From positions 35,756 to 99,755 of the forward strand of contig NZ_FLOB01000013.1 of NCBI RefSeq assembly GCF_900089775.1: a DNA stretch of 64,000 bases, written 5' to 3'. The notes beneath the pieces were generated by a model that was not told where the DNA came from, searched no databases, and was given only the letters and a program-made list of their open reading frames with translations. This DNA comes from Marinomonas spartinae (GTDB taxonomy: Bacteria > Pseudomonadota > Gammaproteobacteria > Pseudomonadales > Marinomonadaceae). Each line of letters opens with the position of its first letter. Position 1 is the first letter of the stretch. Below, one piece after another: positions 1 through 9,311 of the stretch. The translations under genes were made by a program, and so were the position numbers.

Positions 1-166
1 GGTGGAGCCTTCACCACTTTGTAGTTTGGGCAAAAAATACAGCCTTAGAGATTGTTGTGTAGTCGCTCCAAAGGTTCAAAGGAATGACTAGGTGATGGGG
101 GGCTTGAACCCATATCGATTTCTAAAGGAAAATGATGGGATATTTTAATGAGTAGCGACAGTTTTA

Positions 167-1288
167 ATGGTTTCACCTTTCTCATCATATAAAGCGCGTT
201 TAAGGCAGCAGGGCTTTGTCGACGATGCAAATCAGCGTCAAGCGCTTATGTTACTTGAAGCCTTGTTTCAACAACTCACCTGCGCTTCCCAGTCTTTCCC
301 TAAAGGCGTTTATATGTGGGGGGACGTGGGGCGTGGCAAAACCTTTTTGATGGATTTGTTTTTCGATTGCCTGCCTGAGGGGGTTGGGCTACGTCTGCAC
401 TTTCACCATTTTATGTCGCGTTTACATCGTGAATTGAATCTTGCTTCAGGGCAGGCGAATCCGCTAAAAGGCATTGCGAAAAGGCTCGCGAACGAATGCA
501 AAGTGTTGTGTTTTGATGAGTTCTTTGTGTCTGATGTGGGCGATGCCATGCTGCTGAGTGGTTTGGTGGATGCTCTGTTTGAAGAGGGTGTGGTGTTGGT
601 GGCCACGTCGAATATTGCCATTGATCATTTATTCGATACCTTACTGGATTCGGCGCGCTTTGAGCCAGTTGTCAAAAGACTGAATAGTCAACTTCAAAGC
701 GTTAACCTCAATGGAAAAGAAGACCACAGATTACGTCATAAGGGCATTGATCCCGTGTATTTTGTGCAAGATACCAGTGCGTTAGAGTTGGCGTTCTTCA
801 CTTTATCCAAGGGGGCAATCACGGTGGAGCCTTTGACAGTGTGCCATCGCCAGATTCCGGTTATGAAGGCTTCTCAGAATGTGGCGTGGTTTGATTTTTT
901 TGATTTATGTGATGGACCCCGCTCTTCGCTGGATTATATCGAGCTGGCCACTCTCTTTCCTATTATGATGGTGTCAGGCATTTCCCCTTTGAGCAGTGAG
1001 CCTTATGAGCATATTAAAGCGCGGGGGACGGAAGACAGTGCGTTGGGTTCTGGCGTGACAGGTGAGCGAGTGGTGTCCTATGGGATCAATGACGATGCGG
1101 TACGGCGCTTTATTAGTCTTGTGGATGAATGTTATGACCATCATGTAGTGCTGTATTTAAGTGCGGCTTTGCCGCTTGATCGCTTATATCAAAACGGTTC
1201 GTTATTGTTTGAGTTTCGTCGAACCTACAGTCGCTTAATTGAAATGCAATCTTTATATTATCAGTCGTTACGTAGCTCTTCACACTGA
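167..1288 (+). CDS. zapE: Cell division ATPase ZapE (AFG1-like)
   Basis: AFG1/ZapE-family P-loop ATPase of 373 residues, the usual family length; in E. coli ZapE acts at the Z-ring under stress (family knowledge). Walker A GDVGRGKT lies at residues 52-59 and Walker B LCFDEF at 114-119. ATG 167 is the first possible start in frame, since a TGA at 149-151 closes the frame upstream. Its Shine-Dalgarno is poor. A 14-codon micro-ORF starting at ATG 148, behind a better GGGA, overlaps the start in another frame and might couple translation. The family call is secure; the start is less so. Confidence 0.9.
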   Translation: MVSPFSSYKARLRQQGFVDDANQRQALMLLEALFQQLTCASQSFPKGVYMWGDVGRGKTFLMDLFFDCLPEGVGLRLHFHHFMSRLHRELNLASGQANPLKGIAKRLANECKVLCFDEFFVSDVGDAMLLSGLVDALFEEGVVLVATSNIAIDHLFDTLLDSARFEPVVKRLNSQLQSVNLNGKEDHRLRHKGIDPVYFVQDTSALELAFFTLSKGAITVEPLTVCHRQIPVMKASQNVAWFDFFDLCDGPRSSLDYIELATLFPIMMVSGISPLSSEPYEHIKARGTEDSALGSGVTGERVVSYGINDDAVRRFISLVDECYDHHVVLYLSAALPLDRLYQNGSLLFEFRRTYSRLIEMQSLYYQSLRSSSH

Positions 1289-1406
1289 TGGTGAATGGTT
1301 AGTTTATTGTTTGTGCTTGATAAAGTGCGCATCAGTGACCAATATAACTATTAAGACAACAACATAGCGATTATGACAACAATACCAATAATTAAGGAGG
1401 GCGATC

Positions 1407-2780
1407 ATGCAGTATGAAGATCGCGTAGATGCATTAGTGGCTCCCAAAGGAGCATTGGAGATGTTATCGCAAGATGAGATCTCTCGCATGTCAGAAGATT
1501 CCGGTTCGCTTCATGAACTGTTTCGTCGTTGCGCTTTGGCCATTATGAACTGTGGTAGTGATACCGACGATGCCGAAGCCGTGATGAAGGAATTCAATGA
1601 TTTTGAAATTAACATTATTCAACAGGAACGTGGTGTTAAGCTGGAATTAAAGAATGCGCCAGGTAGTGCATTTGTTGATGGTAAGATGATCAGCAGTGTT
1701 CGAGAAATGCTGTTTAGTGTATTGCGTGACATTATTTTTACCTATCATGAATACAATTTGGCGCGCAATCTTGAAAATGCGAGCTCGGACAAGATTACTA
1801 ACGTTGTATTTGAATTGTTACGTAATGCCAATGTGTTTCGTCGTATTCAAAGCCCAGATATGGTGGTCTGTTGGGGGGGGCACTCAATTGCGCGTCATGA
1901 ATACGATTACACCAAACGTGTCGGCCATGAGCTTGGCTTAAGAGAGCTAAATATTTGTACGGGTTGTGGTCCTGGTGCAATGAAAGGCCCAATGAAGGGG
2001 GCGGCGATAGCTCACTCTAAGCAACGTATTCGCAATGGTGTTTATCTTGGACTCACTGAACCTGGCATTATTGCCGCTGAATCTCCTAATCCGATAGTTA
2101 ATCAGTTAGTGATTATGCCCGACATTGAAAAACGCTTAGAAGCGTTCGTTCGCACGGGGCACGGCATTGTCGTCTTTCCAGGTGGAGCAGGAACAGCGGA
2201 AGAAATTCTGTATATTTTGGGGATTTTATTACATCCTAAAAATGCGGATGTCCCCTTCCCATTGGTATTTACTGGGCCCAAAGAAAGTGCCAACTATTTC
2301 GAACAAATTCATGCCTTTATTGGTGATGTATTAGGGGCGGCTGCGCAAAACAAATACCGTATCATTATTGATGATGAGGTTGAAGTGGCGCGTGCCATGA
2401 AACAAGGCTTGGAAGAAGTACGCCATTACCGTAAAGCACATCATGATGCGTTTTACTACAATTGGAAGTTGCATATTCCTGAAGAGTTCCAGCATCCATT
2501 CGAACCGACGCATGAAAATATGCTGAGTTTGAGTTTAAACTTTAATCAAGAAACCCACTTGTTGGCAGCGGATTTGCGTCGAGCCTTCTCCTCTATTGTG
2601 GCTGGCAACGTGAAAGCACAGGGTGTGGCTTACATTAAGGAGCATGGGCCCTTTCATATTCATGGGGATAAACAAATACTCGAAAAGCTAGATGCGCTGC
2701 TGCAAGCGTTTGTTGCTCAGCAACGGATGAAATTACCAGGAAGTGAATACATTCCTTGTTATAAAGTCATCACAAATTAA
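1407..2780 (+). CDS. ppnN: Nucleotide 5'-monophosphate nucleosidase PpnN (LOG family)
   Basis: PpnN (YgdH) cleaves purine and pyrimidine nucleoside monophosphates to base plus ribose-5-phosphate and responds to (p)ppGpp in E. coli. The 457-residue product has the family length (E. coli about 454). The LOG signature PGGAGTAEE is at residues 258-266, preceded by a glycine-rich GCGPGAMKG segment near 187-194. N- and C-terminal extensions flank the Rossmann core, as in YgdH rather than short plant-type LOGs. A strong AAGGAGGG ribosome site precedes ATG 1407. Transcription ends at the bidirectional hairpin shared with glsA. Confidence 0.92.
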   Translation: MQYEDRVDALVAPKGALEMLSQDEISRMSEDSGSLHELFRRCALAIMNCGSDTDDAEAVMKEFNDFEINIIQQERGVKLELKNAPGSAFVDGKMISSVREMLFSVLRDIIFTYHEYNLARNLENASSDKITNVVFELLRNANVFRRIQSPDMVVCWGGHSIARHEYDYTKRVGHELGLRELNICTGCGPGAMKGPMKGAAIAHSKQRIRNGVYLGLTEPGIIAAESPNPIVNQLVIMPDIEKRLEAFVRTGHGIVVFPGGAGTAEEILYILGILLHPKNADVPFPLVFTGPKESANYFEQIHAFIGDVLGAAAQNKYRIIIDDEVEVARAMKQGLEEVRHYRKAHHDAFYYNWKLHIPEEFQHPFEPTHENMLSLSLNFNQETHLLAADLRRAFSSIVAGNVKAQGVAYIKEHGPFHIHGDKQILEKLDALLQAFVAQQRMKLPGSEYIPCYKVITN

Positions 2781-2800
2781 GTGATGACAACGCAGTAATA

Positions 2801-2827
2801 GAAAAGGGCCATCTGGCCCTTTTCTTA
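2801..2827. terminator. Bidirectional terminator between ppnN and glsA
   Basis: A perfect inverted repeat (AAAAGGGCC, 4-nt loop, GGCCCTTTT) lies between the convergent ends of ppnN and glsA, with A and T tracts on opposite sides, so it can terminate both transcripts. Confidence 0.85.
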
Positions 2828-2862
2828 TTTATATGGGGGAATGACAGTGCTTTTTTGGTTGA

Positions 2863-3783
2863 TTAGCCAAAAATAGACCAGCCAATGTGATCTGATAGGG
2901 CTTCGAGGGCAGCAATGCCTGCTAAAGAGTTGCCGGATTTATTGAGCTCAGGTGACCACACGCATACCGAAAAACGATTCGGTACAATGGCAATAATGCC
3001 ACCACCGACGCCGCTTTTACCAGGTAATCCCACGCGATAAGCAAAGTTGCCTGCTTCATCGTATAAACCGCTGGTGGCAAGGAGACCGTTTACCTGCTTG
3101 GCTTCACGGGCGCTAATGACTTGTTCTCCACTGTGATGGCAATAGCCTTTATTTGCTAAGAAGCTAAACGCTTTTGCCAGATCAACACAGTTCATACGCA
3201 TAGCACAGTTATCAAAGTAGCTGTGCAATACCGCTTCCACGTCGTTTTCAAAGTTACCAAATGCTTTCATTAAATAGGCCATGGAGGCGTTGCGTGAACG
3301 AAACTCAAACTCTGAATCGGCAACGACTTTATCGGATTTGAGTTTAGGATTCCCTGCCAGACGGCGAATGTATTCACGCATGGCGTAATGAGGTGAGGCA
3401 AAGCGAGATTGATTCATATCGCTTACCACCAGCGCACCTGCATTGATAAAAGGGTTACGTGGCACACCACTTTCGTATTCCAGCTGTACGAGAGAGTTAA
3501 ATGGGTGTCCTGATGGCTCACGCCCCACTCTTTGCCACATGTCTTCGCCATAATGTTTTATAGCAAGGGTAAGACTAAAGACTTTGGAAATACTCTGAAT
3601 GGAAAAGTCGACTTTGGCTTGCCCTGCTTGAAATAATTCACCTTCATTGCTGTAGACGACGATACCAAATTGCTTGGGGTTCACATTGGCTAAGGCCGGA
3701 ATATAATCAGCAACTTTTCCTGAGCCGATTAGTGGCCGCACGGTGTTTTCTATGGTCTGTAATAGTTCATTCAAAACAAACAA
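2863..3783 (-). CDS. glsA: Glutaminase GlsA
   Basis: Hydrolyses L-glutamine to glutamate and ammonia. Length (306 aa) and sequence match the serine-dependent, beta-lactamase-fold glutaminases (E. coli YneH/YbaS type). The S-x-x-K nucleophile pair is Ser64-Lys67 in QSISKVF, and a [12 protein letters not shown] glycine-rich motif lies near the C-terminus. No ATG is available at the N-terminus: the frame opens with TTG at 3783, and TTG 3774 is an alternative three codons in. Neither has an obvious ribosome site, so the start is uncertain. Stands alone, convergent with ppnN. Confidence 0.9.
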   Translation of the reverse strand: MFVLNELLQTIENTVRPLIGSGKVADYIPALANVNPKQFGIVVYSNEGELFQAGQAKVDFSIQSISKVFSLTLAIKHYGEDMWQRVGREPSGHPFNSLVQLEYESGVPRNPFINAGALVVSDMNQSRFASPHYAMREYIRRLAGNPKLKSDKVVADSEFEFRSRNASMAYLMKAFGNFENDVEAVLHSYFDNCAMRMNCVDLAKAFSFLANKGYCHHSGEQVISAREAKQVNGLLATSGLYDEAGNFAYRVGLPGKSGVGGGIIAIVPNRFSVCVWSPELNKSGNSLAGIAALEALSDHIGWSIFG

Positions 3784-3885
3784 GCTCGCGATGATGATTG
3801 GTTGGCGAGCTAGTATAGGGGGTTGTTATAAAAATTCTAGTTCCGAATGACTGTTCAAAAAATGTTTTGCAGGCATCCGTGCCCG

Positions 3886-4734
3886 CTAGGTGGCGCTGTT
3901 TTTTATATGAGCCACGTGTTGAGTAATAATTTGCCCTGATATGGTCACCAAACTTGGGATATTAGGGAGGCTATCTATGTGCCACCATGCCGCTTCTTCT
4001 ATTTCGCCAGGGGCAGGGAAGATTTCGCCTCCAGCATAGTCGGCAAAAAAGCCCACCATCATTTGATGGGGAAACGACCAAGGCTGGCTGCCAACATAGC
4101 GTATATTGTTGACTTCAATGCCGACTTCTTCTCGGACTTCTCGGGCGACAGCCTGTTCTAAGGTTTCGCCAGCCTCGACAAATCCTGCGATATTACTGAA
4201 TTTGTCTTTGGGCATGTGTGGTCCACGGGCTAGGAGCAGATGCTCGCCGTTGCGTACCGAAACAATAATACAGGGGGAAATACGGGGATAATGACGGAGA
4301 TTGCACTTTGGGCAAATTTTAGTGTGTTCCGTCGTGTGCTTGTTGTTCATGGGGGTGCCACAGCGACCACAGAATTGATGATCTCTGTCCCAAGTAGATA
4401 GTTGATGGGCGCGGCTTAACAGTAAATAGTTGGCCTCATCCTGCATAAACAGCAGTTCGCGTAGATCTATTTCCGTAAAGCCTCTGGGGCGATTTTCAAA
4501 GCGACATACAAAGACATCTTGATTAGTTGCATCTTGCTTCTCTGGGTTTTGATCATTGCCTTGTGGATTCCATTGTCCGCAATAGATGGCGCGCATGCTG
4601 CTATCAGGCTGGAAGTGGTCAAAAGGAACTAAAAATTGATGGTCTTGTTCAATTAATACTTGGTTTTTAAACAATAAAATATACAGCGCATCTTGATGAG
4701 GTGAAGGGTGCGCATGGGTACCGATTTCTAACAT
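3886..4734 (-). CDS. nudC: NADH pyrophosphatase / NAD-cap hydrolase NudC
   Basis: NudC hydrolyses NAD(H) and removes NAD caps from RNA 5' ends (known for E. coli). A Cys4 zinc ribbon (Cys122, Cys125, Cys141, Cys144) is followed by a complete Nudix box at about 184-206 with its REEVG core, then SQPWSFP at 216-222, the NudC-specific motif that separates it from other Nudix enzymes. The N-terminal ~110 residues are the variable NudC N-domain. ATG 4734 has only a weak GAG upstream. It lies between tdh and glsA on the same strand, but the ~100-bp spacings suggest its own transcription. Confidence 0.92.
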   Translation of the reverse strand: MLEIGTHAHPSPHQDALYILLFKNQVLIEQDHQFLVPFDHFQPDSSMRAIYCGQWNPQGNDQNPEKQDATNQDVFVCRFENRPRGFTEIDLRELLFMQDEANYLLLSRAHQLSTWDRDHQFCGRCGTPMNNKHTTEHTKICPKCNLRHYPRISPCIIVSVRNGEHLLLARGPHMPKDKFSNIAGFVEAGETLEQAVAREVREEVGIEVNNIRYVGSQPWSFPHQMMVGFFADYAGGEIFPAPGEIEEAAWWHIDSLPNIPSLVTISGQIITQHVAHIKNSAT

Positions 4735-4806
4735 GAGAAAGCTCTAGTTGCGTCTGAAAACTTTAAACTAACGCGAAGTTCGTAATGACGCAACTAAAGA
4801 GGGGGG

Positions 4807-5832
4807 CTAGCACCAATTTAAAATAACTTTTCCGGATTGGCCAGACGCCATGGCATCAAACCCCTGTTGGAACTCTTCTATACTGTATTGGTGAGTAATG
4901 ATTGGGCTAAGGTCTAGGCCAGATTGCAACATGGCAACCATTTTGTACCAGGTTTCGTACATTTCTCGTCCATAGATACCTTTGATAACCAAACCTTTAA
5001 AAATGATTTGGTTCCAATCGACATTTGTGTCTTTATTGGGAATACCTAGCATGGCGACTTTGCCGCCATGGTTCATGCATTCAAGGAGGGATTGGAAAGC
5101 CATGCCGTTGCCTGACATTTCTAGCCCAACATCAAATCCTTCTAGCATGCCGAGCTCGGTCATAATGTCACGCAGAGATTCTTTCTCCACATTGACCGTT
5201 CGGGTGGCGCCCATCTTTCGAGCAAGCTCAAGGCGATAATCATTGATGTCGGTAATGACAACATTACGGGCGCCCGAGTGTTTGGCGATGGCGGCGGCCA
5301 TGGCGCCAATGGGGCCAGCACCTGTGATGAGTACATCTTCCCCAACCAAGTCGAAGGAAAGGGCCGTGTGTGTCGCATTACCAAAGGGATCAAAAATGGC
5401 GGCGAGATCATCGCTTATATTGCTAGGAATCTTAAAGGCATTACTGGCTGGAATGGCAACATATTCAGCGAAAGCGCCAGTACGATTCACTCCCACACCT
5501 TGTGTTTGGCGACATAGGTGGCGACGCCCTGCACGGCAATTGCGGCACTGCCCACAAGTAATATGACCTTCTCCAGAGACACGATCACCGATAGTAAAGC
5601 CTGTTACTTCTTCGCCAATTTGTGCAATTTCACCAACAAACTCATGGCCAACGGTCATCGGTACTGGGATGGTTTTTTGTGCCCAATCATCCCAGTTGTA
5701 AATATGCATATCTGTTCCACAAATGGCTGTTTTGCGAATTTTGATAATGACGTCATTATGACCACATTCTGGATAGTTCTCTTCAGACATCCAGATGCCT
5801 TGTTTCGCATGGGTTTTGGCGAGTACTTTCAT
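4807..5832 (-). CDS. tdh: L-threonine 3-dehydrogenase
   Basis: Zinc-dependent medium-chain dehydrogenase that oxidises L-threonine to 2-amino-3-ketobutyrate with NAD+. The product is 341 residues, as in E. coli. The catalytic zinc ligand is Cys38 in TAICGTD, followed by GHEFVGE, and the structural zinc lobe [15 protein letters not shown] supplies four cysteines. The NAD-binding [14 protein letters not shown] loop is intact. It overlaps the upstream kbl by four bases (ATGA), so the two steps of threonine breakdown to glycine and acetyl-CoA are translationally coupled. Confidence 0.96.
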   Translation of the reverse strand: MKVLAKTHAKQGIWMSEENYPECGHNDVIIKIRKTAICGTDMHIYNWDDWAQKTIPVPMTVGHEFVGEIAQIGEEVTGFTIGDRVSGEGHITCGQCRNCRAGRRHLCRQTQGVGVNRTGAFAEYVAIPASNAFKIPSNISDDLAAIFDPFGNATHTALSFDLVGEDVLITGAGPIGAMAAAIAKHSGARNVVITDINDYRLELARKMGATRTVNVEKESLRDIMTELGMLEGFDVGLEMSGNGMAFQSLLECMNHGGKVAMLGIPNKDTNVDWNQIIFKGLVIKGIYGREMYETWYKMVAMLQSGLDLSPIITHQYSIEEFQQGFDAMASGQSGKVILNWC

Positions 5833-7040
5833 TGCTTAGGTCCTTTAATAATATGCAAATCACGACCAATTTTGGCAAAGGAGTCAATGGCGTGATTTAA
5901 CTGTTCCTTAGTCAAGGAAGCCGACATTTGTGTACGGATTCTGGCTTTACCCATAGGAACAACCGGATAGGAAAAGCCTGTTACGTAGATGCCTTCTTTA
6001 TAAAGTGCATTTGCCATTTGTGTGGCAAGCTTTGCATCTCCGAGAATAACAGGAATTATGGGGTGGTCACCTGGAATTAACGTAAATCCTAAATTTCCCA
6101 TTTTTTTGCGAAAATAAGCGCTGTTGTCTTTGAGTTGTTGGCGAGCTGCTTGGCCCTTCTTAAGGGATTCCAGAATAGTTAAGGTAGTTGCCGTGATAAT
6201 AGGCGACAGAGAATTAGAGAACAGATAAGGACGTGACCGTTGACGTAACCATTCTACGATGGGTTTAGAAGCACTTGTGTAGCCGCCAGACGCACCGCCA
6301 AGAGCTTTGCCCAGTGTCCCGGTAATGATGTCGACACGACCCATGACATTGCAGTATTCGTGGCTTCCTCGGCCATTTTTCCCTAAAAATCCGACCGCGT
6401 GGGAGTCATCAACCATAACTAGGGCATCGTATTTATCAGCAAGGTCGCAGATGGCTGGTAAATTGGCAATGATACCATCCATTGAGAAAACCCCATCGGT
6501 GACGATCAGTTTCGTTTGGGCACCATCCTTATCCGCCTGCTGTAAATTAGCTTCTAGCTCTTGCATATTGTTATTGGCGTAACGGTAGCGTTTGGCCTTA
6601 CACAGGCGAACGCCATCGATAATGCTAGCGTGGTTAAGAGCGTCGCTGATGACGGCGTCGTCTTTATTAAGCAAGGTTTCAAAAAGGCCACCGTTTGCAT
6701 CAAAACAGGAAGAGTACAAAATGGTGTCTTCCATTTGTAAAAAGTCGCTTAGGCTTTTTTCTAATTCTTCATGGATATTTTGTGTGCCACAGATAAAGCG
6801 AACGGAGGCCATACCGTATCCATAATCATCAAGGGCTTGATGGGCAGCTTGAGTGACCATCTCATCATTGGCTAGTCCTAAATAGTTGTTCGCGCATAAA
6901 TTAATCAGTGGTTTGTTATCTTTTGTGGTGATTTGACTGGCTTGCGGTGTAATTAGGGCGCGCTCTTCTTTATAGAGTCCTTCACTTTTAAGCGATTCAA
7001 GTTGTTCACTAAGGTGTTGGAAAAAAACGGATTTGCTCAT
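5829..7040 (-). CDS. kbl: Glycine C-acetyltransferase (2-amino-3-ketobutyrate CoA ligase)
   Basis: PLP-dependent alpha-oxoamine synthase that splits 2-amino-3-ketobutyrate with CoA into glycine and acetyl-CoA. The 403-residue length is near the E. coli enzyme's 398. Visible motifs are the [11 protein letters not shown] cofactor-binding stretch and the Schiff-base lysine in [10 protein letters not shown]. First gene of the kbl-tdh operon; its TGA overlaps the tdh start codon. I checked the ~300-bp leader upstream for a glycine riboswitch and saw no convincing aptamer core. Confidence 0.96.
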   Translation of the reverse strand: MSKSVFFQHLSEQLESLKSEGLYKEERALITPQASQITTKDNKPLINLCANNYLGLANDEMVTQAAHQALDDYGYGMASVRFICGTQNIHEELEKSLSDFLQMEDTILYSSCFDANGGLFETLLNKDDAVISDALNHASIIDGVRLCKAKRYRYANNNMQELEANLQQADKDGAQTKLIVTDGVFSMDGIIANLPAICDLADKYDALVMVDDSHAVGFLGKNGRGSHEYCNVMGRVDIITGTLGKALGGASGGYTSASKPIVEWLRQRSRPYLFSNSLSPIITATTLTILESLKKGQAARQQLKDNSAYFRKKMGNLGFTLIPGDHPIIPVILGDAKLATQMANALYKEGIYVTGFSYPVVPMGKARIRTQMSASLTKEQLNHAIDSFAKIGRDLHIIKGPKQ

Positions 7041-7350
7041 GGTTCACCTCGTTTATAGTGTGCTTTTGGCATCAAATTCACTCTGCTAACGCTTCCTATT
7101 ACGAGCAACCGATGACGATTTATCATCGATGTATCGTAATGGGCTACTTTGGCTTGGTTGGCCTTGTTTGCGAGTGGCAGGATCAGAGCTCCAAAGGGGT
7201 TTATGGTATCTGCTCTTTTGAGTGTAGTAGGGATAGTTGGGGTAAAACAGAGGCAGTGACCGTGCAAAGCAAGCATAACAGTTTCTGTGACTGGCTTTTT
7301 CAAGAGCTCCTCGCGTAAAATAAGCGCAAATTTTAATCAAAGAGGTGTTC
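7041..7350. other. Divergent intergenic region kbl / deacetylase
   Basis: About 310 bp between divergent genes. Several 60-90-codon open frames exist on both strands, but they lack ribosome sites and family resemblance. I see no RNA gene, no repeat and no riboswitch core. It presumably holds the kbl-tdh promoter leftward and the deacetylase promoter rightward. Confidence 0.5.
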
Positions 7351-8412
7351 ATGACGTTTAGTATTCGATGCGGTGTTCTTATTGGTGGTGTTGTTATGAG
7401 CCTTACAGCAAGTGCGCAAAATTATTTACCCATTCTTCAATATCATCATGTTTCTGATTCAACACCCGCTTCCACGTCCTTATCCCCTAAGCAGTTTGCT
7501 AAACAGATGGCCTACCTAAAAAGTGCTGGGTTTCAAGTGGTCGATCTGAAAACGGCTTTGGATAAGATCAAGGCACACAAGAGTTTACCCAACAAAGCCG
7601 TCGCGATTACTTTTGACGATGGTTATCGTGATATTTACGAACAGGGCTTTCCCATTTTGAAGCAATATGGTTATCCCTTTACGGTATTTGTTAACTCTGA
7701 GCCGCTAAAGCAAAAAAATCCGCATTTTCTGACATGGGATATTATGAAGGAAATGGAGAAGTCGGGAGCGGTGTTTGCCAATCATACGGTTAGCCACCCT
7801 TATATGGCCCGTAAGGAAGAAGGGGAGTCTGATGCTGCGTGGCATGCACGTATGGAGAAAGAAGTGGCTGGTGTGGAAACGGCCTTAATCAAGCATCTTG
7901 GTCACTCTCCTAAAATGTTGGCTTATCCTTATGGTGAATCAAATCATTTGCTGCGTGCGATGATGAAAGAGAAGGGCTTTATGGCCTTTGGGCAGCAGTC
8001 TGGAGTGGTCAGTGCGGATTCTGATTTTGAAGATTTACCTCGTTTTCCTGCATCAGGTCGTTTTGCTACGTTATCGACATTAAAACTAAAACTTAATTCG
8101 ATGCCGATGCCGCTGTTAAAAGAGGAGAGTGGCGATTATGCAGATAACAATCCTGTATCGCTCCGTTTGACCTTTAAGCCTGGCAAATACCGTTTAAAAG
8201 ATTTGGTGTGCTATGTATCCGGTCAGGGTAAAGCAAATTTAGATTGGGTGTCGAAAGAGGAAGTAGTGGTAACCGCCACTAAGCCATTTGGTGTCGGCCG
8301 TGGACGCATTAATTGTACTATGCCAAACAATTCTGCTAAGCAGTATTACTGGTATTCCAATGTTTGGATTCACCCAGGAAAGGACCAACACTATATTATT
8401 GAAAAAAGTTAA
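7351..8412 (+). CDS. Secreted polysaccharide deacetylase family protein
   Basis: NodB-fold (carbohydrate esterase 4) protein. A Sec signal peptide ends near residue 22 (SLTASA before QNYLP), so it is periplasmic or secreted. The metal-binding TFDD is at about 87-90 and the His pair H-x3-H at 145/149 (ANHTVSHP). After ~240 residues comes a C-terminal extension with a beta-rich look, the arrangement of PgaB-like deacetylases. The natural substrate cannot be told from sequence. I chose ATG 7351 over the in-frame GTG six bases upstream because AGAGG at 7341-7345 is correctly spaced for the ATG and overlaps the GTG. Confidence 0.85.
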   Translation: MTFSIRCGVLIGGVVMSLTASAQNYLPILQYHHVSDSTPASTSLSPKQFAKQMAYLKSAGFQVVDLKTALDKIKAHKSLPNKAVAITFDDGYRDIYEQGFPILKQYGYPFTVFVNSEPLKQKNPHFLTWDIMKEMEKSGAVFANHTVSHPYMARKEEGESDAAWHARMEKEVAGVETALIKHLGHSPKMLAYPYGESNHLLRAMMKEKGFMAFGQQSGVVSADSDFEDLPRFPASGRFATLSTLKLKLNSMPMPLLKEESGDYADNNPVSLRLTFKPGKYRLKDLVCYVSGQGKANLDWVSKEEVVVTATKPFGVGRGRINCTMPNNSAKQYYWYSNVWIHPGKDQHYIIEKS

Positions 8413-8431
8413 TCTTTTTTTTAAAAAAGGG

Positions 8432-8459
8432 TTGCACTGAATTTTGAAATCCGTAATAT
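8432..8459 (+). promoter_or_regulatory. Promoter of the tRNA cluster
   Basis: TTGCAC at 8432-8437, 16 bp, TAATAT at 8454-8459, followed by a C-rich discriminator (ACACCTCGCTCGC) before tRNA-Ser. The GC-rich discriminator is typical of stringently controlled stable-RNA promoters. Seen in sequence only. Confidence 0.6.
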
Positions 8460-8475
8460 ACACCTCGCTCGCAAC

Positions 8476-8566
8476 GGAGGGGTGGCAGAGCGGTTTAATG
8501 CACCGGTCTTGAAAACCGGCGTAGGTTAGTAGCCTACCGAGAGTTCGAATCTCTCCTCCTCCGCCA
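8476..8566 (+). tRNA. tRNA-Ser (UGA)
   Basis: 91 nt including encoded CCA. The acceptor stem GGAGGGG pairs with CTCCTCC, the anticodon stem CCGGT/ACCGG encloses anticodon TGA, and the long variable arm GTAGGTTAGTAGCCTAC is typical of class II tRNA-Ser. Confidence 0.97.
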
Positions 8567-8607
8567 TCTTATATAAGGTGTATGTTGCGGTGATAAATAA
8601 AATTAGT

Positions 8608-8683
8608 TCCTCGATAGCTCAGTTGGTAGAGCAAATGACTGTTAATCATTGGGTCACTGGTTCGAGTCCAGTTCGAGGAGCCA
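8608..8683 (+). tRNA. tRNA-Asn (GUU), copy 1
   Basis: 76 nt with encoded CCA; acceptor TCCTCGA/TCGAGGA; anticodon GTT in the loop between AATGA and TCATT. Identical to the copy at 8990-9065. Confidence 0.97.
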
Positions 8684-8685
8684 AT

Positions 8686-8762
8686 CGGAGTATAGCGCAG
8701 TCTGGTAGCGCGCCTGCTTTGGGAGCAGGATGTCGGGGGTTCGAATCCCTCTACTCCGACCA
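8686..8762 (+). tRNA. tRNA-Pro (UGG), copy 1
   Basis: 77 nt with encoded CCA; acceptor CGGAGTA/TACTCCG; anticodon TGG between CCTGC and GCAGG. Only two bases separate it from tRNA-Asn, so both must be cut from one precursor. Identical to 9068-9144. Confidence 0.97.
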
Positions 8763-8785
8763 ATTTTATTGATCATCTAGTAATG

Positions 8786-8861
8786 GTGGGCGTAGCTCAG
8801 TTGGTAGAGCTATGGATTGTGATTCCATCGGTCGTGGGTTCGAGCCCCATCGTCCACCCCA
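8786..8861 (+). tRNA. tRNA-His (GUG)
   Basis: 76 nt with encoded CCA; acceptor GTGGGCG/CGTCCAC; anticodon GTG between TGGAT and TTCCA. The preceding G at 8785 and the C73 discriminator provide the extra G-1:C73 pair that identifies tRNA-His. Confidence 0.97.
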
Positions 8862-8875
8862 TTACTCTGATAGTT

Positions 8876-8951
8876 GGGTCGTTAGCTCAGTTGGTAGAGC
8901 AGTTGACTTTTAATCAATTGGTCACTGGTTCGAATCCAGTACGACCCACCA
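8876..8951 (+). tRNA. tRNA-Lys (UUU), copy 1
   Basis: 76 nt with encoded CCA; acceptor GGGTCGT/ACGACCC; anticodon TTT in TTGACTTTTAATCAA. Identical to 9178-9253. Confidence 0.97.
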
Positions 8952-8989
8952 GCTATCTTCAGAATTACATTCTGCACAATCTGATTCAT

Positions 8990-9065
8990 TCCTCGATAGC
9001 TCAGTTGGTAGAGCAAATGACTGTTAATCATTGGGTCACTGGTTCGAGTCCAGTTCGAGGAGCCA
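8990..9065 (+). tRNA. tRNA-Asn (GUU), copy 2
   Basis: Exact second copy of the tRNA at 8608-8683, starting the duplicated Asn-Pro-(His lost)-Lys block. Confidence 0.97.
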
Positions 9066-9067
9066 AT

Positions 9068-9144
9068 CGGAGTATAGCGCAGTCTGGTAGCGCGCCTGCT
9101 TTGGGAGCAGGATGTCGGGGGTTCGAATCCCTCTACTCCGACCA
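9068..9144 (+). tRNA. tRNA-Pro (UGG), copy 2
   Basis: Exact second copy of the tRNA at 8686-8762, with the same two-base spacing to the preceding tRNA-Asn. Confidence 0.97.
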
Positions 9145-9177
9145 TCAAGTTGTTATATTAATAAAAGTTTATGAGAA

Positions 9178-9253
9178 GGGTCGTTAGCTCAGTTGGTAGA
9201 GCAGTTGACTTTTAATCAATTGGTCACTGGTTCGAATCCAGTACGACCCACCA
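9178..9253 (+). tRNA. tRNA-Lys (UUU), copy 2
   Basis: Exact second copy of the tRNA at 8876-8951; last gene of the cluster. Confidence 0.97.
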
Positions 9254-9311
9254 CTTCTCTTACTATACCTTTTTCCTCTCTTTTTTCTTGACTGTGTCCT
9301 AGATTGCATTT

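Noticed and set aside
5160..5566. Several 80-107-codon frames opposite tdh
   Set aside because: Shadow frames of a well-conserved gene; no ribosome sites or family resemblance.
7041..7350. Glycine riboswitch upstream of kbl-tdh
   Set aside because: I looked for the conserved aptamer core on the minus strand and found no convincing match.
8569..9187. Open frames of 64-134 codons on both strands across the tRNA cluster (for example peptides with GVEGFEPPTSCSQSRR)
   Set aside because: They are translations of tRNA genes and their spacers, a well-known source of spurious hypothetical proteins.
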